Shown one piece after another: positions 1-9,339 of a DNA stretch of 64,000 nt (the first letter of the stretch is position 1; every line of letters begins with the position of its first letter). The stretch covers positions 21,458 to 85,457 of the forward strand of contig JAJEFE010000146.1 of assembly GCA_022820625.1 (NCBI GenBank), written 5' to 3'. The notes beneath the pieces are model-generated. The model was given only the letters and a program-made list of their open reading frames with translations. It had not been told where the DNA came from and made no database searches. The position numbers were made by a program, and so were the translations under genes. The stretch comes from Gammaproteobacteria bacterium. GTDB taxonomy: Bacteria > Pseudomonadota > Gammaproteobacteria > Steroidobacterales > Rariloculaceae.

Positions 1-22
1 TGCCGGACTTGCGGTGACGCAT
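1..22 (-). CDS. rplQ: 50S ribosomal protein L17, first codons only (partial)
   Basis: The last bases before the window edge read on the minus strand as ATG followed by codons for RHRKSG, the invariant start of L17. It lies 16 bases downstream of the rpoA stop, which is its usual place as last gene of the alpha operon. Only seven codons are visible, so identification rests on this N-terminus plus synteny. Confidence 0.85.
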
Positions 23-38
23 GGTGGGACCCTCCGGA

Positions 39-1049
39 TCAGAACGCCATCGGACTGGGCTGTTCGTCCGTCCGCAGCGCCGGCGGCGGCCAGTTGTCCA
101 ACCGCATGCCCAGCGTCAGCCCGTGACCCTCGAGCACTTCCTCGATCTCCGTCAGGGACTTCTTGCCGAGATTGGGCGTGCGCAGCAACTCCACCTCGGT
201 CCTCTGCACCAGGTCGCCGATGTAGTTGATGTTTTCAGCCTTCAGGCAGTTGGCCGAGCGCACCGTCAGCTCCAGCTCATCCACCGGCCTGAGCAGGATC
301 GGGTCGACCAGCGTATCCGGACGGCCGTAACCCAGATCCGCCTCGCCCTGCAGTTCCACGAACACGTCGAGCTGGTTCTTGAGGATGCTTCCCGCCCGGC
401 GAATCGCCTCTTCGGGGTCGATGGCGCCGTTGGTCTCGATGTCGATGATGAGCTTGTCCAGGTCCGTGCGCTGCTCCACGCGGGCCGCTTCCACGTTGTA
501 GGTCACCCGCCGTATCGGGCTGAATGACGCATCGAGCTGGAGCCGGCCGATGGGCCGCGTGGGACCGTCGAACTCCGTTTCCCTGACCGCCGGCCGATAA
601 CCGCGCCCCCGGGCCACCTTGAGGAACGCCCTGAGTTCGCCGGCCTTGGTCAGGTTCGCGATGATCAGGTCCTTGTTGACGATTTCCACGTCGTGATCGC
701 AGACGATGTCGCCCGCGGTGACCGGGCCCGCGCCCTTCTTGTGCAGCGTCAGCTCGGCTTCCTCGCGGGCGTGCATGCGGATGGCCACCGCCTTGAGGTT
801 GAGCAGGATATCCACGACGTCTTCCTGCACGCCCTCGATGCTGGTGTACTCGTGCAGCACGCCGTCGATCTCCACCTCGGTCACCGCCGCCCCTGGCATG
901 GAAGACAGCAGCACCCGCCGCAGCGCATTGCCGAGAGTATGGCCGAAGCCACGCTCGAAGGGCTCGACGATGATTCGAGCATTGTGTTCGTCGGAGGGCT
1001 GAACCTTTACGGTCCGCGGCCTCAAGAACTCGGTGGCTGATTCCTGCAT
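39..1049 (-). CDS. rpoA: DNA-directed RNA polymerase subunit alpha
   Basis: The 336-residue product matches the usual length of about 330. The N-terminal domain (roughly residues 1-235) carries the dimerisation signature [20 protein letters not shown]. The C-terminal domain (about 250-325) carries the helix-hairpin-helix stretch with [14 protein letters not shown] and [16 protein letters not shown], which binds UP-element DNA and activators. Alpha scaffolds assembly of core RNA polymerase. It lies between rpsD and rplQ in the standard alpha-operon order and starts at an ATG 11 bases after the rpsD stop. Confidence 0.98.
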   Translation of the reverse strand: MQESATEFLRPRTVKVQPSDEHNARIIVEPFERGFGHTLGNALRRVLLSSMPGAAVTEVEIDGVLHEYTSIEGVQEDVVDILLNLKAVAIRMHAREEAELTLHKKGAGPVTAGDIVCDHDVEIVNKDLIIANLTKAGELRAFLKVARGRGYRPAVRETEFDGPTRPIGRLQLDASFSPIRRVTYNVEAARVEQRTDLDKLIIDIETNGAIDPEEAIRRAGSILKNQLDVFVELQGEADLGYGRPDTLVDPILLRPVDELELTVRSANCLKAENINYIGDLVQRTEVELLRTPNLGKKSLTEIEEVLEGHGLTLGMRLDNWPPPALRTDEQPSPMAF

Positions 1050-1060
1050 TTAGTGCTCCA

Positions 1061-1681
1061 TTACTTGGAATACAACTCGACGACCAGATTCTCGTTGATG
1101 TCGGGAAGGATCTCGTCCCGCTCCGGTAGCGCCTTGAGCACCCCCTCCATTTTCTTTTCGTCCACTTCCACCCATTCGGGTATCCCGACCTGGGTGGCGA
1201 TGTCCAGGGCGGCCTTGATGCGCATCTGCGCCCTGGCCCGCTGCCGGACCGCCACCGTATCCCCTTCCTTTACCTGGTACGAGGGGATGTTGACGATCCG
1301 TTCGTTGACCACGATGCCCTTGTGGCTCACCAACTGGCGCGCCTCGGCCCGGGTGGAGGCGAATCCCATGCGGTAGACCACGTTGTCCAGGCGGCCTTCC
1401 AGCATGCGCAGCAGGTTCTCGCCGGTGGAGCCCTTGCCGCGCGCCGCGCGCTTGTAGTAGTTGCGGAACTGCCGCTCCAGGATGCCGTACATGCGCCGCA
1501 GCTTCTGCTTCTCGCGAAGCTGCAGGCCGTAGTCGGAGAAGCGCGGCCGGCGTTGCCCGGGCCCTCCAGGCGGAACTTCCAGCTTGCACTTGGCCTCCAG
1601 GGGTTTGACGCCGCTCTTCAGGAACAGGTCGGTGCCCTCCCGGCGGGCCAGCTTACAGGTCGGTCCTCGATATCTCGCCAT
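1061..1681 (-). CDS. rpsD: 30S ribosomal protein S4
   Basis: The 206-residue product has the length of bacterial S4. Its S4 RNA-binding domain (about residues 95-155) contains [20 protein letters not shown] and the following SHKGIVVNE. The N-terminus (MARYRGP) has only two cysteines (positions 9 and 32), so it is the zinc-free form. S4 nucleates 30S assembly on 16S rRNA and in enterobacteria represses the alpha operon translationally; the corresponding mRNA structure was not identified here. The gene starts 12 bases after the end of rpsK. Confidence 0.98.
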   Translation of the reverse strand: MARYRGPTCKLARREGTDLFLKSGVKPLEAKCKLEVPPGGPGQRRPRFSDYGLQLREKQKLRRMYGILERQFRNYYKRAARGKGSTGENLLRMLEGRLDNVVYRMGFASTRAEARQLVSHKGIVVNERIVNIPSYQVKEGDTVAVRQRARAQMRIKAALDIATQVGIPEWVEVDEKKMEGVLKALPERDEILPDINENLVVELYSK

Positions 1682-1693
1682 ATTTGCTTCCGA

Positions 1694-2080
1694 TCAGACG
1701 CGGCGCCGCTTGGGGGGGCGGCAGCCGTTGTGAGGAATGGGTGTGACGTCCTCGATCTGGGTCACCCGGAACCCGAGGGCGTTCAACGCGCGGATGGACG
1801 ACTCGCGCCCCGGCCCCGGCCCCTTGACCCGGACTTCCAGGTTCTTGACGCCGTAATCCTTGGCGACGTTGCCCACCTTCTCCGCGGCAACCTGGGCCGC
1901 AAAGGGCGTGCTCTTGCGCGATCCCCGAAATCCGCAACCGCCGGACGTCGCCCACGCGAGCGTGTTGCCCTGGCGGTCGGTGATCGTGATGATCGTATTG
2001 TTGAAGGAAGCGTGCACATGCGCCACGGCGTCCAGCACCGTGCGCTTGATTTTCTTCCGGCCTCGGGTCGGTTTCGCCAT
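1694..2080 (-). CDS. rpsK: 30S ribosomal protein S11
   Basis: This 128-residue protein has the S11 core: [19 protein letters not shown] near the N-terminus, then a Gly-rich [17 protein letters not shown] stretch and the C-terminal [12 protein letters not shown]11 forms part of the 30S platform near the mRNA exit. The gene sits between rpsM (5 bases upstream) and rpsD in the usual operon order. Confidence 0.98.
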   Translation of the reverse strand: MAKPTRGRKKIKRTVLDAVAHVHASFNNTIITITDRQGNTLAWATSGGCGFRGSRKSTPFAAQVAAEKVGNVAKDYGVKNLEVRVKGPGPGRESSIRALNALGFRVTQIEDVTPIPHNGCRPPKRRRV

Positions 2081-2085
2081 GTCGG

Positions 2086-2442
2086 TTATTTCCTGATGGG
2101 CCGCCGCGGTCCCTTGCGGGTGCGGGCGTTGGTTCTCGTGCGCTGGCCGTTCGTGGGCAGCCCGCGGCGATGCCGGATGCCGCGGTAGCAGCCCAGGTCC
2201 ATGAGCCGCTTGATGTTCATCGCGGTTTCCCGGCGCAGATCGCCTTCGATGGTGAATCGGCCGACGACTTCGCGGAGCTTGGCCACCTCGGGCTCGCTCA
2301 GGTCGCGTACCTTCGTGCCGGGGTCGACCGCGGCCACCTGGCAGGCAATCTTTGCGCTGCTGCGCCCGATGCCGTAAATGTGCGTCAGCGCGATGCCGAC
2401 GTGCTTGTGTACGGGAATATTGATTCCGGCGATACGAGCCAA
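2086..2442 (-). CDS. rpsM: 30S ribosomal protein S13 (TTG start)
   Basis: The 118-residue product begins [10 protein letters not shown] and contains [12 protein letters not shown] (helix-hairpin-helix region) and the basic tail [20 protein letters not shown]13 sits in the 30S head and contacts the 50S subunit and P-site tRNA. The start codon is TTG (CAA on the plus strand at 2440-2442), preceded by a strong GGAGG eight bases upstream. No ATG is available for the conserved N-terminus, so the weak start is compensated by the Shine-Dalgarno. Confidence 0.97.
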   Translation of the reverse strand: MARIAGINIPVHKHVGIALTHIYGIGRSSAKIACQVAAVDPGTKVRDLSEPEVAKLREVVGRFTIEGDLRRETAMNIKRLMDLGCYRGIRHRRGLPTNGQRTRTNARTRKGPRRPIRK

Positions 2443-2455
2443 GACGCTACCCTCC

Positions 2456-2569
2456 TTAACCTTGCCTTTGCTTGTGGCGGGGATCCTTGCAGATCACCCG
2501 GACCACGCCCTTGCGGCGGACGATCTTGCAGTTCCTGCACATTCGCTTGACCGATGCCCTGACTTTCAT
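2456..2569 (-). CDS. rpmJ: 50S ribosomal protein L36
   Basis: This 37-residue gene lies between secY and rpsM, its normal position in gammaproteobacteria. The protein begins [17 protein letters not shown] and keeps the zinc ribbon ligands Cys11, Cys14, Cys27 and His32 (the C+ zinc-binding form). It is read from an ATG at 2567-2569 to a TAA at 2456-2458. Confidence 0.96.
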   Translation of the reverse strand: MKVRASVKRMCRNCKIVRRKGVVRVICKDPRHKQRQG

Positions 2570-2587
2570 GTCCGCCTCCCGAAAGAC

Positions 2588-3919
2588 CTAACGACGGCCG
2601 ACGCCGCGAAGGTTGGCCTTCTTCAACAGCCCCTCGTATTGATGGCTCATCATGTGCGCCTGCAACTGCGACATGAAATCCATGGTCACCACCACGATGA
2701 TCAGCAGCGAGGTGCCGCCGAAATAGAACGGCACGTTGAACTGGTAGATCATGAACTCGGGCATCAGGCAGACGCCGGTGATGTACATCGCGCCCCAGAA
2801 CGTCAGCCGGGTCAGCACCTTGTCGATGTAGTCCGCGGTCTGCCGCCCCGGCCGGATCCCCGGGATGAACGCGCCGGAGCGCTTGAGATTGTCCGCCGTA
2901 TCCCGGGAATTGAATACCAGCGAAGTGTAGAAAAAGCAGAAGAAGATGATCAGCGCCGCGTAGAGCAGGATGTAGATGGGCTGACCGGGCGCCAGGCTGG
3001 CCGCCAGGCGCTGCAACCAGGAAACCGCCTGGCCGGTGCCGAACCAGGTTGCGATGGTGGCCGGAAACAGGATCAGGCTGGAGGCGAATATCGGCGGGAT
3101 GACGCCGGACATGTTGATCTTGAAGGGCAGATGCGAGGTTTGTCCCGCGTACAGCCTGCGTCCCTGCTGCCGCTTGGCGTAATTGACGGTGATTCGCCGC
3201 TGGGCGCGCTCCATGTAGACGACGAATCCGGTCACGGCCAGCAGCAACAGTCCCATCACGAAGGGCAGGGCCGGGTTCATGCCGCCGGTATTGACCAGTT
3301 CCAGCGTGCCGCCGATGGCCGCCGGAAGCCCGGATACGATGCTGGCGAGAATGATCATCGAGATGCCGTTGCCGATGCCCCGCTCGGTGATCTGCTCGCC
3401 CAGCCACATGAGGAACACGGTGCCGGTGACCAGCGTGGCCGATGCGCTGAACACGAATCCGATGCCGGGATTCAGCACCACGCCCTGGTTCTGCAGCGCG
3501 CTGGTGGCCGCGACGGACTGGAACGAGCACAACAGTACCGTTCCGTAACGGGTGTACTGAGTGATCTTCCGGCGGCCTGCTTCACCCTCCTTGCGCAATT
3601 GCCCCAGCGTCGGGACCACATGGACGGCCAGTTGCATGATGATGGACGCGGAAATGTACGGCATGATGCCCAGGGCGAAAATCGACATCCGCTCCAGCGC
3701 CCCCCCCGAGAACATGTTGAACATGCTCAGGATCGTGCCGGATTGCTGCTCGAAGAACTGCCCCAGCGCGAACGGATCGATGCCGGGCACCGGGATAAAG
3801 GTACCGATGCGGTAGACCACGAGCGCGCCCACCAGGAAGAACAACCGCTGGCGTACCTCCGAGAAGCGCCCGGCCGCGCCGAGCACCGATGCAGGATTTG
3901 CCGCGCCCGCTCTGGCCAT
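2588..3919 (-). CDS. secY: Protein translocase subunit SecY
   Basis: The 443-residue, strongly hydrophobic protein has about ten transmembrane segments, as expected of the SecYEG channel. Family signatures seen are [18 protein letters not shown] (TM2 region), [14 protein letters not shown] (TM4/5), and the cytosolic loop before [19 protein letters not shown]. It conducts unfolded secretory and membrane proteins across the inner membrane. The gene lies between rplO (2-base gap) and rpmJ as in the spc operon. Confidence 0.98.
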   Translation of the reverse strand: MARAGAANPASVLGAAGRFSEVRQRLFFLVGALVVYRIGTFIPVPGIDPFALGQFFEQQSGTILSMFNMFSGGALERMSIFALGIMPYISASIIMQLAVHVVPTLGQLRKEGEAGRRKITQYTRYGTVLLCSFQSVAATSALQNQGVVLNPGIGFVFSASATLVTGTVFLMWLGEQITERGIGNGISMIILASIVSGLPAAIGGTLELVNTGGMNPALPFVMGLLLLAVTGFVVYMERAQRRITVNYAKRQQGRRLYAGQTSHLPFKINMSGVIPPIFASSLILFPATIATWFGTGQAVSWLQRLAASLAPGQPIYILLYAALIIFFCFFYTSLVFNSRDTADNLKRSGAFIPGIRPGRQTADYIDKVLTRLTFWGAMYITGVCLMPEFMIYQFNVPFYFGGTSLLIIVVVTMDFMSQLQAHMMSHQYEGLLKKANLRGVGRR

Positions 3920-3921
3920 GG

Positions 3922-4356
3922 TCAGGCCTCCACGCTACCGCCGGCGGCCTCGATCGCCTCGCGCGCACCGCGCGTGACGCCGAGCCCGACCACCTTGACC
4001 GCCCGGTCGATCGTGCCGGAGAGGAACACCTTGGCGCGGCGTGCGGACCTGGGCGCCAGCCCAGCCGCTTTCAGCGCCGCCAGGTCCACGGTCTCACCCT
4101 CCACCCGGGCCAGCTCATGCAGCCGGACTTCGGCGACATACCGCGCCTTGCGGGAGCTGAAGCCCACTTTCGGCAGGCGCCGCTGCAGGGGCATCTGGCC
4201 GCCCTCGAAGCCGACCTTGCTGTAGCCGCCCGAGCGGGACCGCTGGCCCTTGTCGCCGCGGCCGGCGGTCTTGCCCTGACCGGCCGCAATACCCCGGCCG
4301 ACGCGCTTGCGCGTCTTGCGCGAGCCGTCGCCGGGCTTGAGGGAGTTCAGCCGCAT
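3922..4356 (-). CDS. rplO: 50S ribosomal protein L15
   Basis: The 144-residue protein opens with [20 protein letters not shown] followed by the Gly-rich [19 protein letters not shown] typical of L15, which threads deep into 23S rRNA. The C-terminal half has the [20 protein letters not shown] fold region. It lies directly between rpmD (1-base gap) and secY. Confidence 0.98.
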   Translation of the reverse strand: MRLNSLKPGDGSRKTRKRVGRGIAAGQGKTAGRGDKGQRSRSGGYSKVGFEGGQMPLQRRLPKVGFSSRKARYVAEVRLHELARVEGETVDLAALKAAGLAPRSARRAKVFLSGTIDRAVKVVGLGVTRGAREAIEAAGGSVEA

Positions 4357-4357
4357 T

Positions 4358-4537
4358 TCAGACCTCCTCCACCTTCAACAGGTACGACACCTTGTTGATC
4401 ATCCCGCGGTTCTCGGGCGTATCGGCCACCACCACGGTCTGCTCGCGGCGTCTCAGCCCCAGCCCCGCCACGCACTCGGCGTGACCGGGTTTGCGCCCGT
4501 ACTTGCTCTTCATCAGCGTGACTTTCAACCTGGCCAT
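4358..4537 (-). CDS. rpmD: 50S ribosomal protein L30
   Basis: A 59-residue L30 starting [19 protein letters not shown], with [12 protein letters not shown] and a C-terminal [15 protein letters not shown]. An alternative ATG four codons upstream (to 4549) would overlap the rpsE stop. I prefer the inner ATG because it matches the family N-terminus and a GAGAT lies just upstream. L30 is a peripheral 50S protein present in most gammaproteobacteria. Confidence 0.94.
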   Translation of the reverse strand: MARLKVTLMKSKYGRKPGHAECVAGLGLRRREQTVVVADTPENRGMINKVSYLLKVEEV

Positions 4538-4545
4538 GTCCGATC

Positions 4546-5034
4546 TCATCCGGTGATTTCAGCCACGGTCTTGCCGCGCTTCGCGGCGATTTCCTCGGGC
4601 GAGCGCATGTTTGTCAGCGCGTTCACGGTCGCCCGCACCACGTTGATGGGATTGCGCGAACCGTAACTCTTGGCCAGCACGTTGCGCACCCCGGCGCACT
4701 CGAAGACGGCGCGCATGGCGCCGCCGGCGATGATGCCCGTGCCCTCGGAAGCCGGTTGCATGAACACCCGGGTAGCGCCGTGGCGGCCGAGAAGTTCGTA
4801 CTGCAGCGTCTCGTTGCGCAGGTGGATCCGCGCGAGGTTGCCGCGGGCCGCCTGCATCGACTTCTGGATGGCCAGCGGCAGTTCCCGCGCCTTGCCGTAA
4901 CCGAAGCCCACGCGGCCATTGCCGTCGCCGACCACCGTCAGGGCGGTAAACCCGAACTGGCGCCCGCCCTTGACGACCTTCGCGACGCGGTTGACCGCGA
5001 CGAGTTTTTCCTGGAGTTCTTCCGTGCCTGCCAT
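4546..5034 (-). CDS. rpsE: 30S ribosomal protein S5
   Basis: S5 with the N-terminal double-stranded RNA-binding domain ([19 protein letters not shown], then [20 protein letters not shown]) and the C-terminal domain with [15 protein letters not shown]. It helps maintain translational accuracy. Two starts are possible: ATG at 5032-5034 (162 residues, beginning [10 protein letters not shown], closest to the usual N-terminus) or an in-frame TTG at 5050-5052 overlapping the rplR stop. I chose the ATG; the TTG has a G-rich run upstream and cannot be excluded. Confidence 0.95.
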   Translation of the reverse strand: MAGTEELQEKLVAVNRVAKVVKGGRQFGFTALTVVGDGNGRVGFGYGKARELPLAIQKSMQAARGNLARIHLRNETLQYELLGRHGATRVFMQPASEGTGIIAGGAMRAVFECAGVRNVLAKSYGSRNPINVVRATVNALTNMRSPEEIAAKRGKTVAEITG

Positions 5035-5048
5035 TCGCTGCTTACCGT

Positions 5049-5402
5049 TCAAAAGCTCAACCCCCCTTCACGGGCCGCTTCGGCCAGCGCCCTGACCCGG
5101 CCGTGATAACTGAACCCGGATCGGTCGAAGGCGACCCGGTCGACGCCCTGCGCGGTGGCGCGCTCGGCGATCAACCGGCCCACGGCAGCGGCCGCTTCCC
5201 TGTTGCCCGTACCCTTCAACTCGCCACGCAGTTCCGGGCTGAGCGTGGATACGCTGGCGATGACGCGGTTGCCTTCCGGTGCGATGACCTGCGCATAAAT
5301 GTGCCGCGGCGTCCGGTGCACACACAGCCGCGTGGCGCCCAACCGCCTGATCCCGGCTCTCGCGCGCCGCGCCCGTCTCTGCCTGCGTTGCTTCTTGTCC
5401 AT
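5049..5402 (-). CDS. rplR: 50S ribosomal protein L18
   Basis: The 117-residue L18 starts with a very basic [17 protein letters not shown] and carries [20 protein letters not shown] and the C-terminal [20 protein letters not shown], the 5S rRNA-binding signature. It lies between rplF and rpsE, 6 bases downstream of the rplF stop. Confidence 0.98.
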   Translation of the reverse strand: MDKKQRRQRRARRARAGIRRLGATRLCVHRTPRHIYAQVIAPEGNRVIASVSTLSPELRGELKGTGNREAAAAVGRLIAERATAQGVDRVAFDRSGFSYHGRVRALAEAAREGGLSF

Positions 5403-5408
5403 GGAGTG

Positions 5409-5942
5409 CTATTTCTTCTTCGCTTCCTTCAGTACGACCCGCTCATCCGAATAGCGCACGCCCTTGCCCTTGTAGGGCTCCGGGGGCCGGAAGCGGCGCA
5501 GTTCGGCCGCCACCTGGCCGACACGCTGCCGGTCGATGCCCTGAACCACGATCTCGGTCTGGCTCGGCGTCTCGATGGTCACGTCCTCCGGCACCCGGTA
5601 GTTGATCGGGTGGGAGAATCCCAGGGTCATGTTCAGTTGCCGTCCCTGCGCCTTCGCCCGGTATCCGACGCCCACCAGCGTGAGCTTGCGCTCGAATCCC
5701 GCGGTCACCCCCGTCACCATGTTGTTGATGAGCGAGCGGGTGGTGCCCGCAATGGCCCTGGCAAACCGGCTTCCGGACCTGGGCGATACCCGCAGTTCGC
5801 CGTCCACCTTGTCCACCTGGACCTCCGTATGGCATTCCAGCACCAGACTCCCCTTGGGCCCCTTGACGGTCAGGGAGTTCCCCTTGAGATCGGCTTCGAC
5901 ACCGCTTCCGATGGGGACTGGATTCTTTGCGACTCTGGACAT
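5409..5942 (-). CDS. rplF: 50S ribosomal protein L6
   Basis: The 177-residue protein (E. coli L6 is 177) starts MSRVAKNPVPIGSGVEADLK and contains the duplicated L6 fold, with the signature region RRFRPPEPYKGKGVRYSDE near the C-terminus. L6 sits near the sarcin-ricin loop and the factor-binding site of the 50S subunit. It follows rpsH after 18 bases. Confidence 0.98.
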   Translation of the reverse strand: MSRVAKNPVPIGSGVEADLKGNSLTVKGPKGSLVLECHTEVQVDKVDGELRVSPRSGSRFARAIAGTTRSLINNMVTGVTAGFERKLTLVGVGYRAKAQGRQLNMTLGFSHPINYRVPEDVTIETPSQTEIVVQGIDRQRVGQVAAELRRFRPPEPYKGKGVRYSDERVVLKEAKKK

Positions 5943-5960
5943 GACTGTTCCTTGCGCCGG

Positions 5961-6356
5961 TCAGGAGACCAGGCAGATCACCTCGCCGCCGTGGCCCTGG
6001 TGGCGAGCCTGCCGATCGCTCATCACTCCCCTTGAGGTGGAAACGACCGCCAGGCCGAGGCCTCCCTGAACCCTGGGAATTTCGTCGACGCCCGCATAGA
6101 GGCGCAGACCGGGCCGGCTCGCCCTTGCAATATGCTCGATGACCGGTTCGCCCTCGTGGTACCTGAGCGTAACCGTCATGTTGCGTTTGACGCCGTCCTC
6201 TTCAACGGAAACATCGTCCAGATAGCCTTCGGCGACCAGCACGTTGGCGACCGCGAGCTTCATCTTCGACGCGGGCATCGACACGGTACGCATCCTGGCC
6301 TTCTGCCCGTTCCTGATTCGGGTCAACATGTCGGAAATCGGGTCCGTCATACTCAT
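5961..6356 (-). CDS. rpsH: 30S ribosomal protein S8
   Basis: The 131-residue S8 begins [18 protein letters not shown] and ends with the signature [20 protein letters not shown] followed by [14 protein letters not shown]8 binds the central domain of 16S rRNA and in E. coli is the autoregulator of the spc operon. An AGAGGA lies 7 bases before the ATG. Oddly, it is the first ribosomal gene of this block: rpsN, rplE, rplX and rplN, normally immediately upstream, are replaced by an inverted-repeat element only 10 bases from the start codon. Confidence 0.97.
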   Translation of the reverse strand: MSMTDPISDMLTRIRNGQKARMRTVSMPASKMKLAVANVLVAEGYLDDVSVEEDGVKRNMTVTLRYHEGEPVIEHIARASRPGLRLYAGVDEIPRVQGGLGLAVVSTSRGVMSDRQARHQGHGGEVICLVS

Positions 6357-6366
6357 TGGGCATCCT

Positions 6367-6635
6367 CTAGTGCTCCATCAACCTTATTACGCCGTATCAG
6401 CGCGTTCACAAGCGCGCAGATGCGCGACGCCGGCTCGCCGACGTATTGGGCATACGTCAAGAGACGGCAACAAAGCAGATGCGCGCTTGTGGACGCGCCC
6501 TTCGGGTGGCCGCAGGCCCGCCTCTGGCGGCGTTGCGCCCCTTGACCATGGGCCCACCATGGCCGGCGGGCCGCGCCTTGCCAGGAGCGGGCCTGCGGCC
6601 ACTGATACGACATTATGAGGTTGACGCAGCACTAG
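6367..6635. mobile_element. CTAG-flanked, cloverleaf-like inverted-repeat (MITE-like) element
   Basis: Two 30-bp terminal inverted repeats, 6371-6400 and 6602-6631, match at 24 of 30 positions (ends TGCTCCATCAACC and TGCTGCGTCAACC). Each is flanked outside by CTAG (6367-6370, 6632-6635), which would fit a 4-bp target duplication. Inside are two hairpins: 6400-6418 pairing with 6480-6498 (18 of 19), with a smaller ACGTAT/ATACGT stem at its apex, and 6506-6521 pairing with 6587-6602 (16 of 16). No credible protein is encoded. A non-autonomous element is the best reading, with the IS5-type CTAG preference as known precedent. A structured cis element is the alternative. Confidence 0.65.
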
Positions 6636-6638
6636 TGT

Positions 6639-6959
6639 CTAGAACTCCTCCGGCGCCACGGTCAGGGTCAGTCCGTCCAGTTCGTCGGTGAGCGTGATCT
6701 GGCAACTCAGCCGGGATCGCTCGGGATCAAAGTACATGGAGTCGCTGACCAGAAGGTCTTCTTCTTCGTGCCGGGGCGGCAACTTCGCCAGCCACTCGGA
6801 GTCTACATGGACATGGCAGGTGGCGCAGGAACACAGTCCACCGCATATGGCATCCACGCTGTCGTCCAGCTCCCGGATGTTCTCCATGACCGATATGCCG
6901 GTCTGGCCTTCAATTTCGACCTGCCGACCCTCGCGATCGGTTACCGCCAACCTGGCCAT
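6639..6959 (-). CDS. 2Fe-2S ferredoxin (adrenodoxin/Fdx type)
   Basis: The 106-residue protein has the ferredoxin cluster motif C-x5-C-x2-C (Cys39, Cys45, Cys48) within ICGGLCSCATCHVHV and the fourth ligand Cys86 in RLSCQITL. The order and the acidic EEEDLL stretch are typical of vertebrate-type ferredoxins that pass electrons to cytochromes P450 or Fe-S assembly. Cys43 is an extra cysteine. No isc genes are adjacent, so the partner is unknown. Its stop codon lies 4 bases from the flanking CTAG of the inverted-repeat element. Confidence 0.93.
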   Translation of the reverse strand: MARLAVTDREGRQVEIEGQTGISVMENIRELDDSVDAICGGLCSCATCHVHVDSEWLAKLPPRHEEEDLLVSDSMYFDPERSRLSCQITLTDELDGLTLTVAPEEF

Positions 6960-7045
6960 CGCACTTACCTCTGGATGCCGCGAAAGCGGGCACTATACTA
7001 CTGTCGCACTCAAAGCATAACCGGCCCTGGCCGGCAAGCCCAGGA

Positions 7046-7876
7046 ATGGATACTCTGACCGACGACAGCATGACCGCTCCCGCGCACACAGGGCTTGTGG
7101 TCATGTTGAAGGCGCCGGCCAACGCCAAACGCAGGCTCGCCGCCCAGGTCGGTGGCCTGGCGGAGGAAGCCGCTGCGCACCTGTTGGCGTGCGTGCTGGA
7201 AGACGCGCTCGCCTGGTCCGGACCCACGTGGTTGTCGCCGGCGAATCCGCGGGACAGGGATTGGCTCATGTCCGAAATCGGCACGGAGACAATGTCGGCG
7301 CCGACTCCTTTTCCGCTACCGGCCACATGTGGCGAACCGAACGACGTTACCGCAATGAACCGTAGTGCGATGTGCGGACTCATACTTCAACAAGGCGAGA
7401 ACCTGGGCGAACGCATCAACCACGTTGATGGCGAATTGCGCCGCCGGAGCCGAGGGATCAGCAGATTCGTGTTCGTGGGCACGGACTGTCCCGGACTCAA
7501 TGCCGCCTACCTACAGCAGGCTGCTTTCGGACTCAAACGTGCGGACGCCGTTCTGGGTCCTGCCAGAGACGGTGGCGTCGTCCTGATGGGGGCACGCCGA
7601 CCCTGGCCGGATCTGAGCGGATTGAGCTGGAGTACGCAAGACCTGTTCGCGGAACTCCGGGGTGTTTGCCTCGATGCCGGTTGGAGCGTCACGATGCTGG
7701 ATGCTCGCAAGGATGTCGATACCTTGCAGGATCTGCTGGGTACGGGCGCCGCACTGTCGGGCGATCGGCGGCGGTCGCGGCGCGACTTCGCAGAATGGTT
7801 GAGCGCACATCGCGGCGCCCTGTTGGCGCAGCAACCCGATGGCGCTGCCGAGGCGCGCCGGGAAGAAGTATCTTGA
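7046..7876 (+). CDS. DUF2064 / TIGR04282-family transferase
   Basis: The 276-residue protein resembles the nucleotidyltransferase/glycosyltransferase-like family once named rSAM/selenodomain-associated transferase 1 and now linked to arsenosugar synthesis. Seen: LVVMLKAPANAKRRLA near the N-terminus (compare LxxFxKxPxxGxxKTRL), FVGTDCPGLNAAYLQQA, and the DAVLGPARDGGVVLMG box. The gene overlaps the next by 4 bases (TTGA), indicating translational coupling to the flavoprotein and GT2 genes. The substrate is not deducible from sequence. The ATG at 7046 has no well-placed Shine-Dalgarno; an ATG at 7070 is possible. Confidence 0.8.
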   Translation: MDTLTDDSMTAPAHTGLVVMLKAPANAKRRLAAQVGGLAEEAAAHLLACVLEDALAWSGPTWLSPANPRDRDWLMSEIGTETMSAPTPFPLPATCGEPNDVTAMNRSAMCGLILQQGENLGERINHVDGELRRRSRGISRFVFVGTDCPGLNAAYLQQAAFGLKRADAVLGPARDGGVVLMGARRPWPDLSGLSWSTQDLFAELRGVCLDAGWSVTMLDARKDVDTLQDLLGTGAALSGDRRRSRRDFAEWLSAHRGALLAQQPDGAAEARREEVS

Positions 7877-9339
7877 ACCCGCTCGGCACGCTCGACGAGT
7901 ACCCCGGCGAGAGCTACGACCGCACATGGCGGGAACTGGTGTTCCCGCGGGACTACCGCAATCCCACTCCCCGCTTCCGGTATCACCTGATAGTCATCGG
8001 CGCCGGACCCGCGGGCCTGGTGACAGCCATCGCTGCGGCAGGTCTGGGGGCGCGGGTCGCCTTGGTGGAACGTCAGGCGATGGGCGGCGACTGTCTCAAC
8101 GTGGGCTGCATCCCTTCCAAGTCACTGCTGGAATTCACCCGGCGAAATCCCGGCTGCCCGGCGGACGAAGCCTTTGCCTGGCTGCGGCAGGTCCGGGCGG
8201 AAGTCGCCCGTCACGATTCGGTGGACCGTTATCGCCGCCGCGGAGTGGATGTATTCCTCGGTTCGGCGCATTTTCTCGACCGAGAGAGCGTCGCGGTGGA
8301 CGAGCTTCAGCTCCGCGCCCGGCGGTTTGTCATCGCGACCGGCGCGCGAGCCGCCATGCCGCCGATTCCGGGCCTTGCGTCGAGCAATCCCCTCACCAAC
8401 GAATCGATCTTCGATCTGGCAGAGCCGCCACGGCGGCTGGCGATCCTCGGCGCGGGACCCATCGGGTGCGAAATGGCGCAGGCCATGGCTCGGCTCGGCG
8501 TTGAGGTTCACCTGTTCGAATTGGCGGACAGGGTGCTGCCCGGCGAGTCGGCAAGTGCCGGAAACGTGCTGGGGCCGGCGCTTGAGTCCGACGGGGTGAC
8601 GCTTCACCTGGGATCCCTGGTCTCGGACGTCACCGTGGGCGATGACGGACCAGTCCTGCACGCCGACGGGATCAGCATTGCCGCCGGGCAGGTGCTGGTC
8701 GCCGCGGGGCGCCGTGCCAATGTGGAAGGATTGCGACTCCACAGGGCTGGAGTGGAACTCCACGACAGACGGATCGTGGTAGACAAGAAGTTGCGGACCG
8801 CCAATCGGAGAATCTACGCGGCGGGCGATGTCTGCTCCAGGCACCAGTTCACGCATAACGCCGACGCACATGCAAGGATCGTCGTCCAGAACGCACTGTT
8901 TGCACCGACCGCGAACACTTCGTCGCTGGTGGTGCCCCGGTGTACCTATACCGATCCGGAGGTGGCCCAGGTGGGCCCGACCCACGAGGAACTCGATCTG
9001 GCCGGAACCGCTTACGACAGCTACCGGGTGGAGTTTGCGGACCTGGACCGGGGCAAGGCCGCCGGCGACCGGCACGGTTTCGTCGAGGTGATGACAAAAA
9101 AGGGCCGGGATACGATCCTGGGAGGAACCATTGTCGGTGAGGATGCGGGTGAACAACTCGCTGGCCTCTGCCTGGCGATGAACAATGGCTTCGGGCTGAG
9201 CAGACTGGGCAAGACCATGCTCCCCTACCCGACCCGCGGCGAGTACTTGAAGCACCTCGCCGACGCCTACAACAGGACGCGGCTCACGCCGCTGGCGCAA
9301 GCCTTGATGAATCTCTGGTTACGCTATGCCGCCCGTTGA
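7873..9339 (+). CDS. Mercuric reductase-like FAD pyridine nucleotide-disulfide oxidoreductase
   Basis: A class I flavoprotein of 488 residues. Seen: FAD-binding GAGPAG (residues 43-48), the redox-active disulfide GGDCLNVGCIPSK (Cys74, Cys79), the NAD(P)-binding LAILGAGPIGCEMAQA, the second FAD motif RIYAAGDVC, and a C-terminal dimerisation domain ending with YPTRGEYLKHL. It lacks the N-terminal HMA domain and C-terminal Cys pair of true MerA, so mercury reduction is not supported. A 35-residue N-terminal extension precedes the first fold. Start chosen at TTG 7873, which overlaps the upstream stop and follows GGAAGAAG. Its place between two arsenosugar-type transferases suggests a role in that pathway. 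Confidence 0.87.
   Translation: MNPLGTLDEYPGESYDRTWRELVFPRDYRNPTPRFRYHLIVIGAGPAGLVTAIAAAGLGARVALVERQAMGGDCLNVGCIPSKSLLEFTRRNPGCPADEAFAWLRQVRAEVARHDSVDRYRRRGVDVFLGSAHFLDRESVAVDELQLRARRFVIATGARAAMPPIPGLASSNPLTNESIFDLAEPPRRLAILGAGPIGCEMAQAMARLGVEVHLFELADRVLPGESASAGNVLGPALESDGVTLHLGSLVSDVTVGDDGPVLHADGISIAAGQVLVAAGRRANVEGLRLHRAGVELHDRRIVVDKKLRTANRRIYAAGDVCSRHQFTHNADAHARIVVQNALFAPTANTSSLVVPRCTYTDPEVAQVGPTHEELDLAGTAYDSYRVEFADLDRGKAAGDRHGFVEVMTKKGRDTILGGTIVGEDAGEQLAGLCLAMNNGFGLSRLGKTMLPYPTRGEYLKHLADAYNRTRLTPLAQALMNLWLRYAAR

Noticed and set aside
1050..1061. TAGTGCTCCAT near rpsD, identical to part of the left end of the 6367-6635 element
   Set aside because: Only 11 bases, no second arm or CTAG pair; chance match.
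6353..6632. Short open frames on both strands inside the inverted-repeat element, possible rpsN replacement
   Set aside because: No S14 signature or zinc ribbon is present, and the frames arise from the GC-rich palindromes.
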